This document shows positions 54,537 through 63,668 of a stretch of 64,000 nucleotides of DNA, piece by piece. The position numbers and the translations under genes are program-made. A model generated the notes under the pieces. The model searched no databases and was not told the DNA's origin. It saw only the letters and a list, made by a program, of their open reading frames with translations. The first letter of the stretch is position 1; each line of letters opens with the position of its first letter. Source of the stretch: Bacteroidales bacterium (GTDB lineage: Bacteria; Bacteroidota; Bacteroidia; Bacteroidales; P3); contig JAFROL010000008.1 in NCBI GenBank assembly GCA_017429685.1, forward strand, positions 1 through 64,000, in the 5' to 3' direction.

Positions 54537-54573
54537 AAAAAAAGAGGTACCGTCTTGCAGCCAGTACCTCTTT
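54537..54573 (-). terminator. terminator of the T9SS propeller gene
   Basis: Minus-strand stem AAAGAGGTAC/GTACCTCTTT followed by TTTTTTT, directly before the tyrS leader. Confidence 0.88.
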
Positions 54574-54589
54574 CTCTATCTAATTATTA

Positions 54590-57500
54590 TTATCGTACGA
54601 TCAGTTTGGTTGTAGCTGCCTCTTTGCCGACAATGATGTTCACGAGGTACATACCGTGGTTGAACTTGCTGCAGTTGAGGCTGTAACGATGGCTGCCTTC
54701 GCCAAGATAGCCGAGATTCTCGGTGTGGACCATCTTGCCGTTGACATCGTAAATCTTGACGACGGCATTGCCGGCATTGACGATGGTGAGGTCGACGTTG
54801 GCGAAATTGGCGGCGGGGTTAGGATAGATGTTGACGCTGTTGTCGCCATTGTCTACGGTGGTGATACCCAGCCAGTCGTCGCTGTCGCAAACCTCAGCAA
54901 CATTGTCGACAACGTAGGTGGTGTCCATAAAGACGCCGCGTCCGTAGGTGCCGAAATAGATGGCATAGGGGTATTTGGTCTTAGCGAAGATGTAGTTGAC
55001 ATCGTTGACACCGTCGCGGACGGTATAGCGCTGACGTTTGAGGTTGTTGGTCTGCTGGACGATAGAAGTGACGGGAACGCCGTTGAAGGCGCCGTAGTTC
55101 TGCCAGACGGGGCTGTTAGCCGAAGCGCTCGTGAAGACACCCTTGTCGGTACCGACATAGATGGCACCGGTTGTGCACTCAACCATAGCCGAGAAGACAG
55201 GATCGTTGACGGTCATACCGTTTTCGGAATTGATGACATTGAGGTTGGTGACAGTACGTAATGCGGGGTTGCTGGCGTTCTTGACATAGACCATATTTGC
55301 CGAGTTGCCGTCATATCCGCCGAAGGTGATGATGATGTTGTCCTGTCCGTCGCGCGGGTCGACAGCGATCGAGGAGACGGGACGGTCAAACCAGTTGCCG
55401 TCGGCAGCGAGGATAGTGTCGAAATGAGTCACACGCGGGTTGTTGGGATAGTTGATGGGGTCGTCCTTCGAGAAAGAGAGTTTGGTCTTGATATCCATCG
55501 ACCTGTTGACGTCGACATTGACGATGTCATAGAGGCGGAATATGAAGTTCTTGCCAGTAGAATCATTGATAACATTAATAAATATGCTCTTTCCGTCGCG
55601 GCTGAAAGCCACATCGCCAACCGAATGGCCTTGGTCGGCAGTGTAGATGTTGGCCCAGTGCATCAGTTTCTCGATGGTGGCATCGTCGGTGCTGTTAGCC
55701 TCGTTGATATCCCACACGTTGCGGAAATAGTTGGGGGTCATAGTCATATAGACACATCCAACGCCTCTGGTGTTGCGGGCATTGACGATGGCGCGGCTAA
55801 CGACGGGATTGTGGACGCGGTGGTGCATCTTGTCCTTAACGACAAACGACTCGGTGAATCTGTGATAGAAAGGATAATCGAAGTTAGCTTTCGACTGGAC
55901 GAGGATGCTGTCGCCGGCGACAATCTGTGTGCTGCCGGTAAGCGGCATCACCTGGCCATTGTGGATGTAGGTAAGATTGGTGTCGATGGTGAAGCTGATG
56001 CTGTCGTTCCAGATGGTATTGTTGGTTGTTTCCCAGAGTTTGATTTGCGGGATAGGATTGGAGCTAGGGATAATGTCGGAGAGGAAAGCCTCGGCGACGG
56101 TCCAGGTCTGTGTGTTAGTATAATCAGTATAGTCAGCGCAGGCGCGTGCGAAACTTGCGGAATTCGACATACCCATACCGCCCTGGAAGACAAATCGGCC
56201 AGGCTCGCTGGAAACGAAGAGCGAACGTCTGGTGTAAGGCACAAGCTGCTGGAACATCGACGAGGCGACGCCGCCGCCGTTGCCGGTCCAGATGACGTTG
56301 GCCATATGGTTCATAATAGAGTTGGGGTCGTCGTCATACCAAGAGTTGGTAGGCAGCGTGCCGTCGTGGGCGTTGCGCGACTGGATGAAGGGGCAGCTGT
56401 TGTCGATAGCACCGCCGATGATAGAACCGTCGGGGCTGACAGCGATATGGTTGAACTGGACGGTATTGAGGCCCTTGTTGAGCGAGCGATAGAGGCCGGG
56501 ATGGTTCGTCGAGTCGACAAAAACACCGGCATCGGTGGCGTAGAAGTTTTTCCATACGGTGTCGCCGTTCGAGATGACCCAAGTGGGGACGATTTGATGG
56601 ATGCCCGAATGCAGGCAGGCGGGGTTGGAATAGGCGCTAGCCATATAGTTGCCGTAATTGAGTTCCGACTCGGAGTTGGAACGTTTGATCCACTGGTAGT
56701 AAGCGTTGGGGACATAGCCTTCGCCCGACCAGAGGGTTGCGCCGCCGACGTAGATTGCCTTGTAGTTGCGCGGGTCGATAGCTATAGAGGCATTGATGTT
56801 GCCGGGATTTTCGGAGGTAAAGGGGCTAACGGTGTTGGTGGTCAGTTTCGACCAGTTCTGCTGGTCGTGAGTCAGGTAGACACCGTCAAGAAGGCCGCTT
56901 TCGTTGACGACCAAGGCATACAGATATGTCGTGTGGACATAACTGCCCGTATTGGAGTCGAGGGCGTGGGCCGTGTTGGCAGTCAGCTCGATGCGGCTTG
57001 CTTTTGCGAAAGCGCTGTTGCTGCTGGTGACATCGATGGCGCTGCTTTCGCCGGTGACGTTGCCGACGCGGAACACCTGGTTGGTGGTGGTGGCGTAGGC
57101 GATATTGTCAGCGGTGATGATTTCCACATCCTGGAAGTTGCCGGCCTTGACGAGGCTGGGGGTCGAGGTCCAGTCGGGGTTGTTTGCGTTGAGGTTCCAA
57201 CGGTAAAGGCCTTCGCTGGTGGCAGCATAGAGGTAGATATGGTTGTCGCGCAGCATATATGCGAAGCGGTTGACGTAGTTCCAGTCGGGGTTGGCAGCGG
57301 GGTTGGTGGCGCTGAGGAGCGTGAAACTGTTGTCAGTGGGTTTGAAAAGGAAGACGCCACGACCTTTTGGCGACATACGGTCGTTGTTGATGCCGTGGTT
57401 TTCGACGATGCCCTCACCAGTACCGATAAGTAACGAGTTGTCTGGAAGCTGTATCATACAAGAGATCGGGAGGGTGACTTCTTTGCCGTTAACGTAGCAG

Positions 57501-57748
57501 GGTATATACTGCCATTGGGAGTTGCCAGTTCTTTTGAAGAGGCCGCCGGCGACGCCGCCAGCGTAAAGAGTGGTGTGGTTGATGTCGGCCTCGTCGACGA
57601 CAATGGCGCGGACGCGTCCGGCGATGTTGTCGGGTCCGATTTCGACAAGGTTGTTTTGGTAATTGGCCTTCGGTTGGGCGGACGCAAAGTTCGCTCCGCC
57701 GACAAAAGCTGCGACAATTAAGCCGATAAGTACTTTTTTGCTTTTCAT
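54590..57748 (-). CDS. T9SS-secreted beta-propeller (sortilin/BNR-like) protein
   Basis: A 1052-aa exported protein: signal peptide to ANFASAQ, then an extended beta-propeller-like region opening NLVEIGPDNIAGRVRAIVVDEADINHTTLYAGGVAGGLFKR, with repeated blades such as IAIDPRNYKAIYVGGATLWSG, IAVSPDGSIIGGAIDN and IAVDPRDGQDNIIITFGGYDGNSA. This resembles BNR/sortilin-type propellers. The C-terminus is a T9SS type A sorting domain (VNIYPNPAANFANVDLTIVNAGNAVVKIYDVNGKMVHTENLG ... TTKLIVR). It is probably cell-surface or secreted. The ligand is unknown. The gene has its own -7 box at 57801-57808 and terminator. Confidence 0.88.
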   Translation of the reverse strand: MKSKKVLIGLIVAAFVGGANFASAQPKANYQNNLVEIGPDNIAGRVRAIVVDEADINHTTLYAGGVAGGLFKRTGNSQWQYIPCYVNGKEVTLPISCMIQLPDNSLLIGTGEGIVENHGINNDRMSPKGRGVFLFKPTDNSFTLLSATNPAANPDWNYVNRFAYMLRDNHIYLYAATSEGLYRWNLNANNPDWTSTPSLVKAGNFQDVEIITADNIAYATTTNQVFRVGNVTGESSAIDVTSSNSAFAKASRIELTANTAHALDSNTGSYVHTTYLYALVVNESGLLDGVYLTHDQQNWSKLTTNTVSPFTSENPGNINASIAIDPRNYKAIYVGGATLWSGEGYVPNAYYQWIKRSNSESELNYGNYMASAYSNPACLHSGIHQIVPTWVISNGDTVWKNFYATDAGVFVDSTNHPGLYRSLNKGLNTVQFNHIAVSPDGSIIGGAIDNSCPFIQSRNAHDGTLPTNSWYDDDPNSIMNHMANVIWTGNGGGVASSMFQQLVPYTRRSLFVSSEPGRFVFQGGMGMSNSASFARACADYTDYTNTQTWTVAEAFLSDIIPSSNPIPQIKLWETTNNTIWNDSISFTIDTNLTYIHNGQVMPLTGSTQIVAGDSILVQSKANFDYPFYHRFTESFVVKDKMHHRVHNPVVSRAIVNARNTRGVGCVYMTMTPNYFRNVWDINEANSTDDATIEKLMHWANIYTADQGHSVGDVAFSRDGKSIFINVINDSTGKNFIFRLYDIVNVDVNRSMDIKTKLSFSKDDPINYPNNPRVTHFDTILAADGNWFDRPVSSIAVDPRDGQDNIIITFGGYDGNSANMVYVKNASNPALRTVTNLNVINSENGMTVNDPVFSAMVECTTGAIYVGTDKGVFTSASANSPVWQNYGAFNGVPVTSIVQQTNNLKRQRYTVRDGVNDVNYIFAKTKYPYAIYFGTYGRGVFMDTTYVVDNVAEVCDSDDWLGITTVDNGDNSVNIYPNPAANFANVDLTIVNAGNAVVKIYDVNGKMVHTENLGYLGEGSHRYSLNCSKFNHGMYLVNIIVGKEAATTKLIVR

Positions 57749-57800
57749 AAGATATTAATAATTAATTAGATTTTTGATTTCGCGGTTAAAATATAATATG

Positions 57801-57808
57801 CAAAGATA
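57801..57808 (-). promoter_or_regulatory. -7 box TATCTTTG
   Basis: Minus-strand TAnnTTTG, 53 bp upstream of the start at 57748. Confidence 0.6.
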
Positions 57809-57950
57809 GTGTTTTTTTTTTGATTGGCGCTTTTTTCTCATCTTTTTTTCAAAAAAAATATTTTTCAACAGGTTGTTAACAGCTTTTTCAACCGTTCCGA
57901 CAGAGGTGTGCGGAGCGTGCGTACGGCCCGACTTGAGGGGCTGTTTCTCC

Positions 57951-58049
57951 GCCCGTTGTACGCTATATGTACGCTATATGTACAGTATTTGTACGCTTCG
58001 AAAGCGTACAAATACCGTACATATAGCGTACATATACCGTACAACGGGC
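57951..58049. repeat. 99-bp inverted repeat of 11-bp units (copy 2)
   Basis: Same size and ends (GCCCGT...ACGGGC) as 2272-2370. Arms differ at two positions (C for G in the first 11-mer and A for G in the third); the centre is CGA, the complement of TCG in copy 1. Eight GTAC-type sites are kept except one GTAC that becomes GTACA with an A where GG is expected. It lies between divergent genes, 200 bp from the T9SS gene's start. Confidence 0.97.
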
Positions 58050-58181
58050 GAAGAGGAGGTATCGAGGAGGCTGTGTAGCAAGCGTTTACAAATTCGCTTT
58101 TCGACCGTGTTTCGAGCACGGTGCGATGACGGCGGCACGGCGTCGCTGGGGAATGGCGACAGCATAGGGAACTGGGTAAAG

Positions 58182-58235
58182 GGCGGCAGAATACTAATTT
58201 TTCAAAAAGGCGGTAGAATATTAAATTTTCAAAAA
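58182..58235. repeat. 27-bp tandem repeat, two copies
   Basis: 58182-58208 and 58209-58235 agree at about 24 of 27 positions (GGCGGCAGAATACTAATTTT and GGCGGTAGAATATTAAATTT, both ending in TCAAAAA). Confidence 0.88.
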
Positions 58236-58349
58236 AAATGGTTCCATAAACAATTTTTCGCACGCGAGAGCGTTTCGCTGATTTGAAACGGGACCCGCCT
58301 AAAGGGTCCGGACTTTGACCGAAAAAACATAAAAAAACAGATAAACAAT

Positions 58350-59345
58350 ATGAACGAACCGGTAAATATCAAGGAGTTGAACGAACGCATCGAGCGCGAG
58401 AGCGCGATTGTGGACGCATTGACGATGGAGATGCGCAAAAACATTATAGGTCAGAAACATATGGTCGAAAGCCTGATGATTGGCCTTCTGTCGGACGGCC
58501 ACGTGCTGCTGGAGGGTGTTCCGGGACTGGCCAAGACGCTGACCATCACGACGCTGGCCAAGGCCATCGACGCCAAATTCAGCCGTATCCAGTTCACACC
58601 CGACCTGCTGCCCGCCGACCTTGTAGGCACGATGATCTACAGCCAGAAGAGCGAGACGTTCCAGGTGAAGAAGGGCCCTATCTTCTCGAACTTCATCTTG
58701 GCCGACGAAATCAATCGCGCCCCTGCCAAGGTGCAGAGTGCCCTGCTCGAGGCTATGCAGGAGCGCCAGGTGACCATCGGCGAGGAGACGTACCGCCTGG
58801 AGGAGCCATTCCTGGTGATGGCCACGCAGAACCCCATCGAGCAGGAGGGCACCTATCCCCTGCCCGAAGCGCAGGTGGACCGTTTTATGCTGAAGGTGGT
58901 GATCAGCTATCCCGACAAGGCCGAGGAGCGCCAGATTCTGCATCAGAGCCTGGGCGAGGGCTTCAACCGCCAGACGGCGATGATGAAACCCGAGGATATC
59001 CTGAAGGCGCGCCGCCTGGTGAAGGAAGTGTATATGGACGAAAAGATTGAGAACTATATCACCGACATCATCTTTGCTACGCGCTATCCGGAGCAGTACC
59101 ACCTCGACAAGCTGCGTCCGATGATCAGCTACGGTGCTTCGCCGCGCGGCTCGATCAGCCTTGCCGTGGCATCGAAAAGCTATGCCTTTATGAAGCGTCG
59201 CGGATATGTGGTTCCCGAGGATGTGCGCGCTGTGGCTATGGACATTCTTCGCCACAGGGTTGGTCTGACATACGAGGCCGAAGCCGAGAACGTGAAAAGC
59301 GAGGAGATAGTGAACGAGATTCTGAACCGCGTCGACGTGCCGTAA
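58350..59345 (+). CDS. MoxR-family AAA+ ATPase
   Basis: A 331-aa AAA+ chaperone-type ATPase. Walker A is HVLLEGVPGLAKTLTIT, Walker B ILADEINRAPAKVQSALLEAMQE, sensor-1 VMATQNPIEQEGTYPLPEAQVDRFML; the C-terminal lid has SYGASPRGSISLAVASKSYA. MoxR proteins help assemble or activate complexes with von Willebrand A proteins; here BatA/BatB and a DUF58 protein follow, the classical arrangement. First gene of the operon. Confidence 0.95.
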   Translation: MNEPVNIKELNERIERESAIVDALTMEMRKNIIGQKHMVESLMIGLLSDGHVLLEGVPGLAKTLTITTLAKAIDAKFSRIQFTPDLLPADLVGTMIYSQKSETFQVKKGPIFSNFILADEINRAPAKVQSALLEAMQERQVTIGEETYRLEEPFLVMATQNPIEQEGTYPLPEAQVDRFMLKVVISYPDKAEERQILHQSLGEGFNRQTAMMKPEDILKARRLVKEVYMDEKIENYITDIIFATRYPEQYHLDKLRPMISYGASPRGSISLAVASKSYAFMKRRGYVVPEDVRAVAMDILRHRVGLTYEAEAENVKSEEIVNEILNRVDVP

Positions 59346-59441
59346 TTAATGCGTTAATGTGTTATTGCGTTAATGCGTTAGTGGCTGGCGCGGCTATGTC
59401 ACTATTCACCAATCACTTATCACCATTCACCAATCACAAGA
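59346..59441. repeat. GTTAATGC and CACCAATCA word repeats
   Basis: GCGTTAATGTG-type 9-mers then TCACCATTCACCAATCAC words, ending just before the DUF58 start. They resemble the 9-mer and heptamer spacers at 16369-16575 in reverse orientation. Confidence 0.8.
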
Positions 59442-60308
59442 ATGACAGAAAACGATATAATAAAACAGGTAAGACGGATTGAGATACGTGCGCGGGGGTT
59501 GTCGCAGCAGATGTTTTCGGGCGAATACCACAGTGCCTTCAAGGGTCGCGGAATGGCGTTCAGCGAGGTCCGCGAATACCAGTATGGCGACGATGTGAGG
59601 AACATCGACTGGAATGTCACGGCCCGCCTCAACCACCCCTACGTCAAGGTGTTTGAAGAGGAACGCGAGCTTACGGTAATGCTGCTGGTGGACGTCAGCG
59701 GCTCGCTGCTGTTCGGCACACGAAGCCAGCTGAAGTCGGAACTTGTGGCCGAAATTGCAGCCACACTGGCTTTCTCGGCAATCCACAACAACGACAAGGT
59801 TGGCGTGGTGCTTTTCAGCGACCGCATCGAGCGCTTTATCCCACCGAAGAAAGGCAGCAGCCACATACTGAGAATCATCCGCGAACTGATTGGCTTCCAG
59901 CCTGCGGGACGCGGCACAGACATCAGCGAAGGGCTGCGCTATTTCACCAACGTGACCAAGAAGCGGTCGACGGCGTTCTTGCTCAGCGACCTTTGTGATG
60001 ACGGATACGAGAACGCGCTGAAAATAGCCGCCGGCAAGCACGACCTGGTTGTGTTGCGCATTGACGACGAGCGCGAGCGCGAACTGCCGCGGATGGGACT
60101 TGTATCGTTCGAAGACCTCGAGAGCGGTGCCACTCGCTGGGTCGACACCTCGTCGGCTACCGTGCGACGCGAATATGCCGACCATTACAGGCGCTACGGT
60201 GAACAGGGCGCGTTGCTGATGCAGAAATACGGCATCGACAACGCGACAATCACCACAGGACAGGATTTCGTAAAACCGCTGATATCGGTGTTCAAGAGAA
60301 GAGGCTGA
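59442..60308 (+). CDS. DUF58 domain protein of the Bat operon
   Basis: A 288-aa protein with the DUF58 N-terminal segment (QVRRIEIRARGLSQQMFSGEYHSAFKGRGMAFSEVREYQYGDDVRNIDWNVTARLNHPYVKVFEEERELTVMLLVDVSGSLLFG). It is followed by a von-Willebrand-A-like fold with a MIDAS-type DVSGSLL, and FIPPKKGSSHILRIIRELIGFQPAGRGTDISEGLRY. It is the second gene of the aerotolerance/Bat operon, between MoxR and an uncharacterised membrane protein. The family is thought to work with MoxR ATPases on cell-envelope complexes. Confidence 0.93.
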   Translation: MTENDIIKQVRRIEIRARGLSQQMFSGEYHSAFKGRGMAFSEVREYQYGDDVRNIDWNVTARLNHPYVKVFEEERELTVMLLVDVSGSLLFGTRSQLKSELVAEIAATLAFSAIHNNDKVGVVLFSDRIERFIPPKKGSSHILRIIRELIGFQPAGRGTDISEGLRYFTNVTKKRSTAFLLSDLCDDGYENALKIAAGKHDLVVLRIDDERERELPRMGLVSFEDLESGATRWVDTSSATVRREYADHYRRYGEQGALLMQKYGIDNATITTGQDFVKPLISVFKRRG

Positions 60309-60346
60309 ACAGTGTTGGGAGTTTTAAAGATCACTTTATACGACAG

Positions 60347-61480
60347 ATGAAGACTTTTTTTAGGACAACAATATTTTTCGCATTGACGCTGATTGCGTTT
60401 TCGGCCGTGGCCCAGAACGACGGCAAGGGTCTGGTTGACCGCCGCGTGACGCTGGACGAAAGCAGAGAAGAAAAGGCGAAAAGCGAAGCACGGAAAGCAC
60501 TTCCGCAGGCAAAGCCGCCGGCTATACAAGCAGAGAAAAGAGAGCAGGAAATGCCCAAACTGCCATCGAGCGACGGCACGGTGAAGGTTTCGGCACGCCT
60601 TGACGACGACTCGATAACGATAGGCGACCAGACGGTGCTGCGCATCACAGTGGAAGGTCTGGACGGCCACCGCGTGCAGCTGCCCACGCCCGAAGCACTG
60701 TGCGGCAGAGCCATCGAAGCCCTGGAAAGCGACAGCGACACGCTGCACGACGCCAGCGGCAAGACGACAGGCATAGAACAAACAGTGACGGTGACGTCGT
60801 TCGATGCCGGCGTGCACATCATCGAAGGCATCGTGGTGAGCATCGACGGCAACGGACAGAGGGTGCTGCTTGCTCCTGCCGACACGCTGACACTGACGGT
60901 TGAATACGTGGCCGATGCCGACACGGTGAAATGCGAAGTAAAGGCAGACACCGACTACATCGCCGAGCCGCTGACCTTCTGGGAAGTGGCCCGCTGGGTG
61001 TTGTGGGCCCTGCTTGCGGCCGTGGCCGTTCTGGTGGCCATATGGATCGTCAAACGTCGCAAGGAGCACAAGCCCATCGTCGTGCTGCCAGGCGCCAAGC
61101 CCTTACCTGCCGACAAGCGTGCCCTCAAAGAACTGGAAAGCCTGAGGCACAAAGAGCTGTGGCAGAAAGGGAGAATCAAGAAATACTATACCGATATGAC
61201 CGATATCGTGAGACGTTTCCTGCGCAATATGTACGGCATCGCGGCCGGCGAGATGACCACACGCCAGACCCTGAATGCGTTCCACGGCATTGCCGACTGG
61301 AGCGAGGAGAGCGAGACGCTGCTGCGCAAGCTTCTGCAGAAAGCCGATATGGTCAAATTCGCAAAAATGGAACCCGAAAGCTACGAGCACGACGAGGCGA
61401 TGCAATGCGCCGTCGACTTTGTGCGCAAGGTTGCCGAGACCCACAGAATCAACAATCCTGAAAACGAGGGAGGGAAATAA
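60347..61480 (+). CDS. Bat-operon membrane protein (DUF4381/BatD-like)
   Basis: A 377-aa exported membrane protein: signal peptide to FSAVAQ, a periplasmic domain with a BatD-like beta fold (VKVSARLDDDSITIGDQTVLRITVEGLDGHRVQLPTPEALCGRAIEALESDSD, and TVTSFDAGVHIIEGIVVSIDGNGQRVLLAPADTLTLTVEYV), one membrane helix (VARWVLWALLAAVAVLVAIWIV, about 225-246) and a cytoplasmic helical region with TDIVRRFLRNMYGIAAGEMTTRQTL, typical of DUF4381. Its stop is immediately followed by the batA ATG, so translation is probably coupled. Third gene of the operon; BatD proper usually lies further downstream. Confidence 0.82.
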   Translation: MKTFFRTTIFFALTLIAFSAVAQNDGKGLVDRRVTLDESREEKAKSEARKALPQAKPPAIQAEKREQEMPKLPSSDGTVKVSARLDDDSITIGDQTVLRITVEGLDGHRVQLPTPEALCGRAIEALESDSDTLHDASGKTTGIEQTVTVTSFDAGVHIIEGIVVSIDGNGQRVLLAPADTLTLTVEYVADADTVKCEVKADTDYIAEPLTFWEVARWVLWALLAAVAVLVAIWIVKRRKEHKPIVVLPGAKPLPADKRALKELESLRHKELWQKGRIKKYYTDMTDIVRRFLRNMYGIAAGEMTTRQTLNAFHGIADWSEESETLLRKLLQKADMVKFAKMEPESYEHDEAMQCAVDFVRKVAETHRINNPENEGGK

Positions 61481-62458
61481 ATGTTTGGAAATTTGACTTT
61501 TGCCCATCCGTGGCTGCTGCTGTTGCTGGCGCTGGTGCCGCTGATGATTGTGTGGTACGTGCTGCGCTACAAGCGCATCAAAGCCCCGATCCACATTCCC
61601 GACATAAAGATGTTCGGCGACGGAGGGCACACGATAAGGCACACACTTTACCACGCCAGATTTGCGCTGCGATGCATCGCAGTGACTCTGCTGGTGGTGG
61701 CGCTGGCCCGCCCGCAGAGCAAGCTGAGCCGCGAGGAGATGGAGATAGAAGGCATCGACATCGTGCTGACCATCGACGTGTCGGGCAGTATGAAGGGCGA
61801 GGATTTCAAGCCCAACCGCCTGGAAGCCGCAAAGGATGTGGCCCTGAAATTCATCGACGGCCGCAAGAGCGACCGCATAGCACTGGTGGAATTTGCCGGC
61901 GAAGCCTTCACCCAGACGCCGCTGACGATAGACCACAACATTCTGGAACGCCAGCTTTCGGCGATGCGCACAGGTCTGCTTGAGGACGGCACCGCCATTG
62001 GCGACGGACTTGCCACGGCCGTGAACCGCATCAAAGACAGCAAAGCCGTCAGCAAGGTGATAATCCTGCTTACCGACGGTGTGAACAACCACGGCTCGAT
62101 CGACCCGGAGACAGCTGCCGAGCTGACAGGCGATTATGGCATACGCCTGTACACCATCGGAGTGGGAAGCCGCGGCGAAGTGCTGTACCACGACGAATAC
62201 GGGCGTCCGTTCTATGCCCAAGCCGACCTCGACGAGCCACTGCTGACACGAATGGCCGAGAGCACCGTCGGCGGCCATTACTATCGAGCCACCGACAAGA
62301 ACTCGCTGAAAGAGATTTTCGACCAGATAGACAAAGCCGAGAAGACTCGCATCGACGTGACACAATACCAGCAAACCAAAGAGGAATTCAAGATTTTCCT
62401 GCTACTGGCACTGCTGGCGCTGGCGCTGGAAATGCTGCTGAGAGGCTTCGAAAGCTGA
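61481..62458 (+). CDS. batA: BatA, von Willebrand A membrane protein
   Basis: A 325-aa inner-membrane protein: N-terminal membrane pair (HPWLLLLLALVPLMIVWYVL and FALRCIAVTLLVVALA), a VWA domain with full MIDAS motif DVSGSMKGEDF (D-x-S-x-S), later TDGVNNHGSIDPETAA, and a last membrane helix (FKIFLLLALLALALEMLL). The Bat (Bacteroides aerotolerance) proteins aid oxidative-stress survival and envelope integrity, probably as complexes with the MoxR ATPase. Zero-bp junction with the previous gene. Confidence 0.94.
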   Translation: MFGNLTFAHPWLLLLLALVPLMIVWYVLRYKRIKAPIHIPDIKMFGDGGHTIRHTLYHARFALRCIAVTLLVVALARPQSKLSREEMEIEGIDIVLTIDVSGSMKGEDFKPNRLEAAKDVALKFIDGRKSDRIALVEFAGEAFTQTPLTIDHNILERQLSAMRTGLLEDGTAIGDGLATAVNRIKDSKAVSKVIILLTDGVNNHGSIDPETAAELTGDYGIRLYTIGVGSRGEVLYHDEYGRPFYAQADLDEPLLTRMAESTVGGHYYRATDKNSLKEIFDQIDKAEKTRIDVTQYQQTKEEFKIFLLLALLALALEMLLRGFES

Positions 62459-62519
62459 CAGCAGTTTCGCAACAAGACATTTTAAGAAAACCACGATTCA
62501 AAAAAACATTGACAGAACA

Positions 62520-63590
62520 ATGAACTTCGAACATATCAAAATATTGTGGCTGCTTACGGTGATACCCGTAATGGTTGTTGCCTTCGCGATGCGGCAACGA
62601 CGCAAGAAAAAGACACTGTCGCAGTTTGCCGACGAGCCAATGCTGAACAGGCTACAACCCGACGCCTCGTGGCGTCGTCCGATAGTGAAGCTGACGCTGC
62701 TGTGCCTCGGCATAGGCCTCCTGATTGTGGCCCTCGCCAACCCCCGCATAGGCAGCAGCATTGCCGAAGGCGAACAAAGGGGCATCGATATGGCAGTGTG
62801 CATCGACGTGTCCAACAGTATGCTTGCGCAGGATATGAAGCCAAGCCGAATGGAGAAGAGCAAACAGACCGTACGCAACCTGATGAGCCAGCTGGGCGGC
62901 GACCGCGTGTCGCTGGTGATCTTTGCCGGAAGAGCCTATATCGAGATGCCGCTGACCAACGACTATGGAGCCACCAAGATGTTCCTTGACCAGATAGGCA
63001 CCGACCTTATCAACGAACAGGGCACAGCCATCGGCGACGCCATCGACAAGGGTATGGCGACACTTGGATATGGCGAAAACAGCGACGATTCAGAGCCACA
63101 ATGGGAGCCAAACAAGAGCCGCGCCATAGTGATATTGAGTGATGGCGAAAACCACGAGGACGATGCTGTGGAAGCCGCCAAAAGCGCTGCCAAACAGGGC
63201 ATAATGGTGTGCACCATCGGCATCGGGTCGCCCAGCGGCAGCCAGATACCCATTGTGGGCAGCAACGGGAAAATAACCGACTGGCGCAGAGACGCCGACG
63301 GCAATATTGTCACTACCCACCTGAACGAAGAGATGCTTCGCGACATAGCCAAAGCCGGCAACGGCATATACGTCAATGCGGTCAACGGCAACGCCGCTAT
63401 CGACGAGTTGGTGAAACAGCTGTCGAAACTTGACAGCCAGAAGTTCGGCGCAGCCCAATTCACATCCTACAAGTCGCAGTTCCAATACCCTCTGGCATTA
63501 GGCTTGCTGCTGCTTGTAGCCGAAGTATTTATCTTCGAACGCAAAAATCCCAGAATCAACATCAACAAGATTATCCGGCGGAAAAAATAA
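62520..63590 (+). CDS. batB: BatB, von Willebrand A membrane protein
   Basis: A 356-aa paralogue of BatA: N-terminal membrane segments (IKILWLLTVIPVMVVAFAM, LTLLCLGIGLLIVALA), a VWA domain with MIDAS residues in DVSNSMLAQDM, SDGENHEDDAVEAA, and a C-terminal membrane helix (YPLALGLLLLVAEVFIF). It follows batA after 61 bp and precedes batC. It probably forms a complex with BatA and the TPR protein BatC. Confidence 0.93.
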   Translation: MNFEHIKILWLLTVIPVMVVAFAMRQRRKKKTLSQFADEPMLNRLQPDASWRRPIVKLTLLCLGIGLLIVALANPRIGSSIAEGEQRGIDMAVCIDVSNSMLAQDMKPSRMEKSKQTVRNLMSQLGGDRVSLVIFAGRAYIEMPLTNDYGATKMFLDQIGTDLINEQGTAIGDAIDKGMATLGYGENSDDSEPQWEPNKSRAIVILSDGENHEDDAVEAAKSAAKQGIMVCTIGIGSPSGSQIPIVGSNGKITDWRRDADGNIVTTHLNEEMLRDIAKAGNGIYVNAVNGNAAIDELVKQLSKLDSQKFGAAQFTSYKSQFQYPLALGLLLLVAEVFIFERKNPRININKIIRRKK

Positions 63591-63668
63591 GAGTGGTTAG
63601 CGCAGTTCAACCGACTGGCGACGTTTTACGAATCTGCCAAAATTTAAATTAATTCTGAATAGAGATCT

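Larger units (their letters stand above)
57749..58349. other. 601-bp divergent intergenic region
   Basis: Between the T9SS propeller gene and the MoxR gene. It holds the -7 box for the former, the second 99-bp palindrome and a 27-bp tandem repeat (58182-58235). A small hairpin (GGACCC/GGGTCC, 58291-58309) precedes the moxR leader. No gene and no clear moxR promoter. Confidence 0.8.

Noticed and set aside
55424-57433. A 669-codon plus-strand frame over the T9SS propeller gene
   Set aside because: Shadow of the real minus-strand gene, which has a signal peptide and sorting domain.
57840-57900. Possible DnaA boxes or origin (TTTTTCAACAGGTTGTTAACAG)
   Set aside because: Only loosely like TTATCCACA and isolated; no dnaA/dnaN and no cluster of boxes.
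58291-58309. Riboswitch-like hairpin before moxR
   Set aside because: Only a 6-bp stem; no known aptamer pattern recognised.
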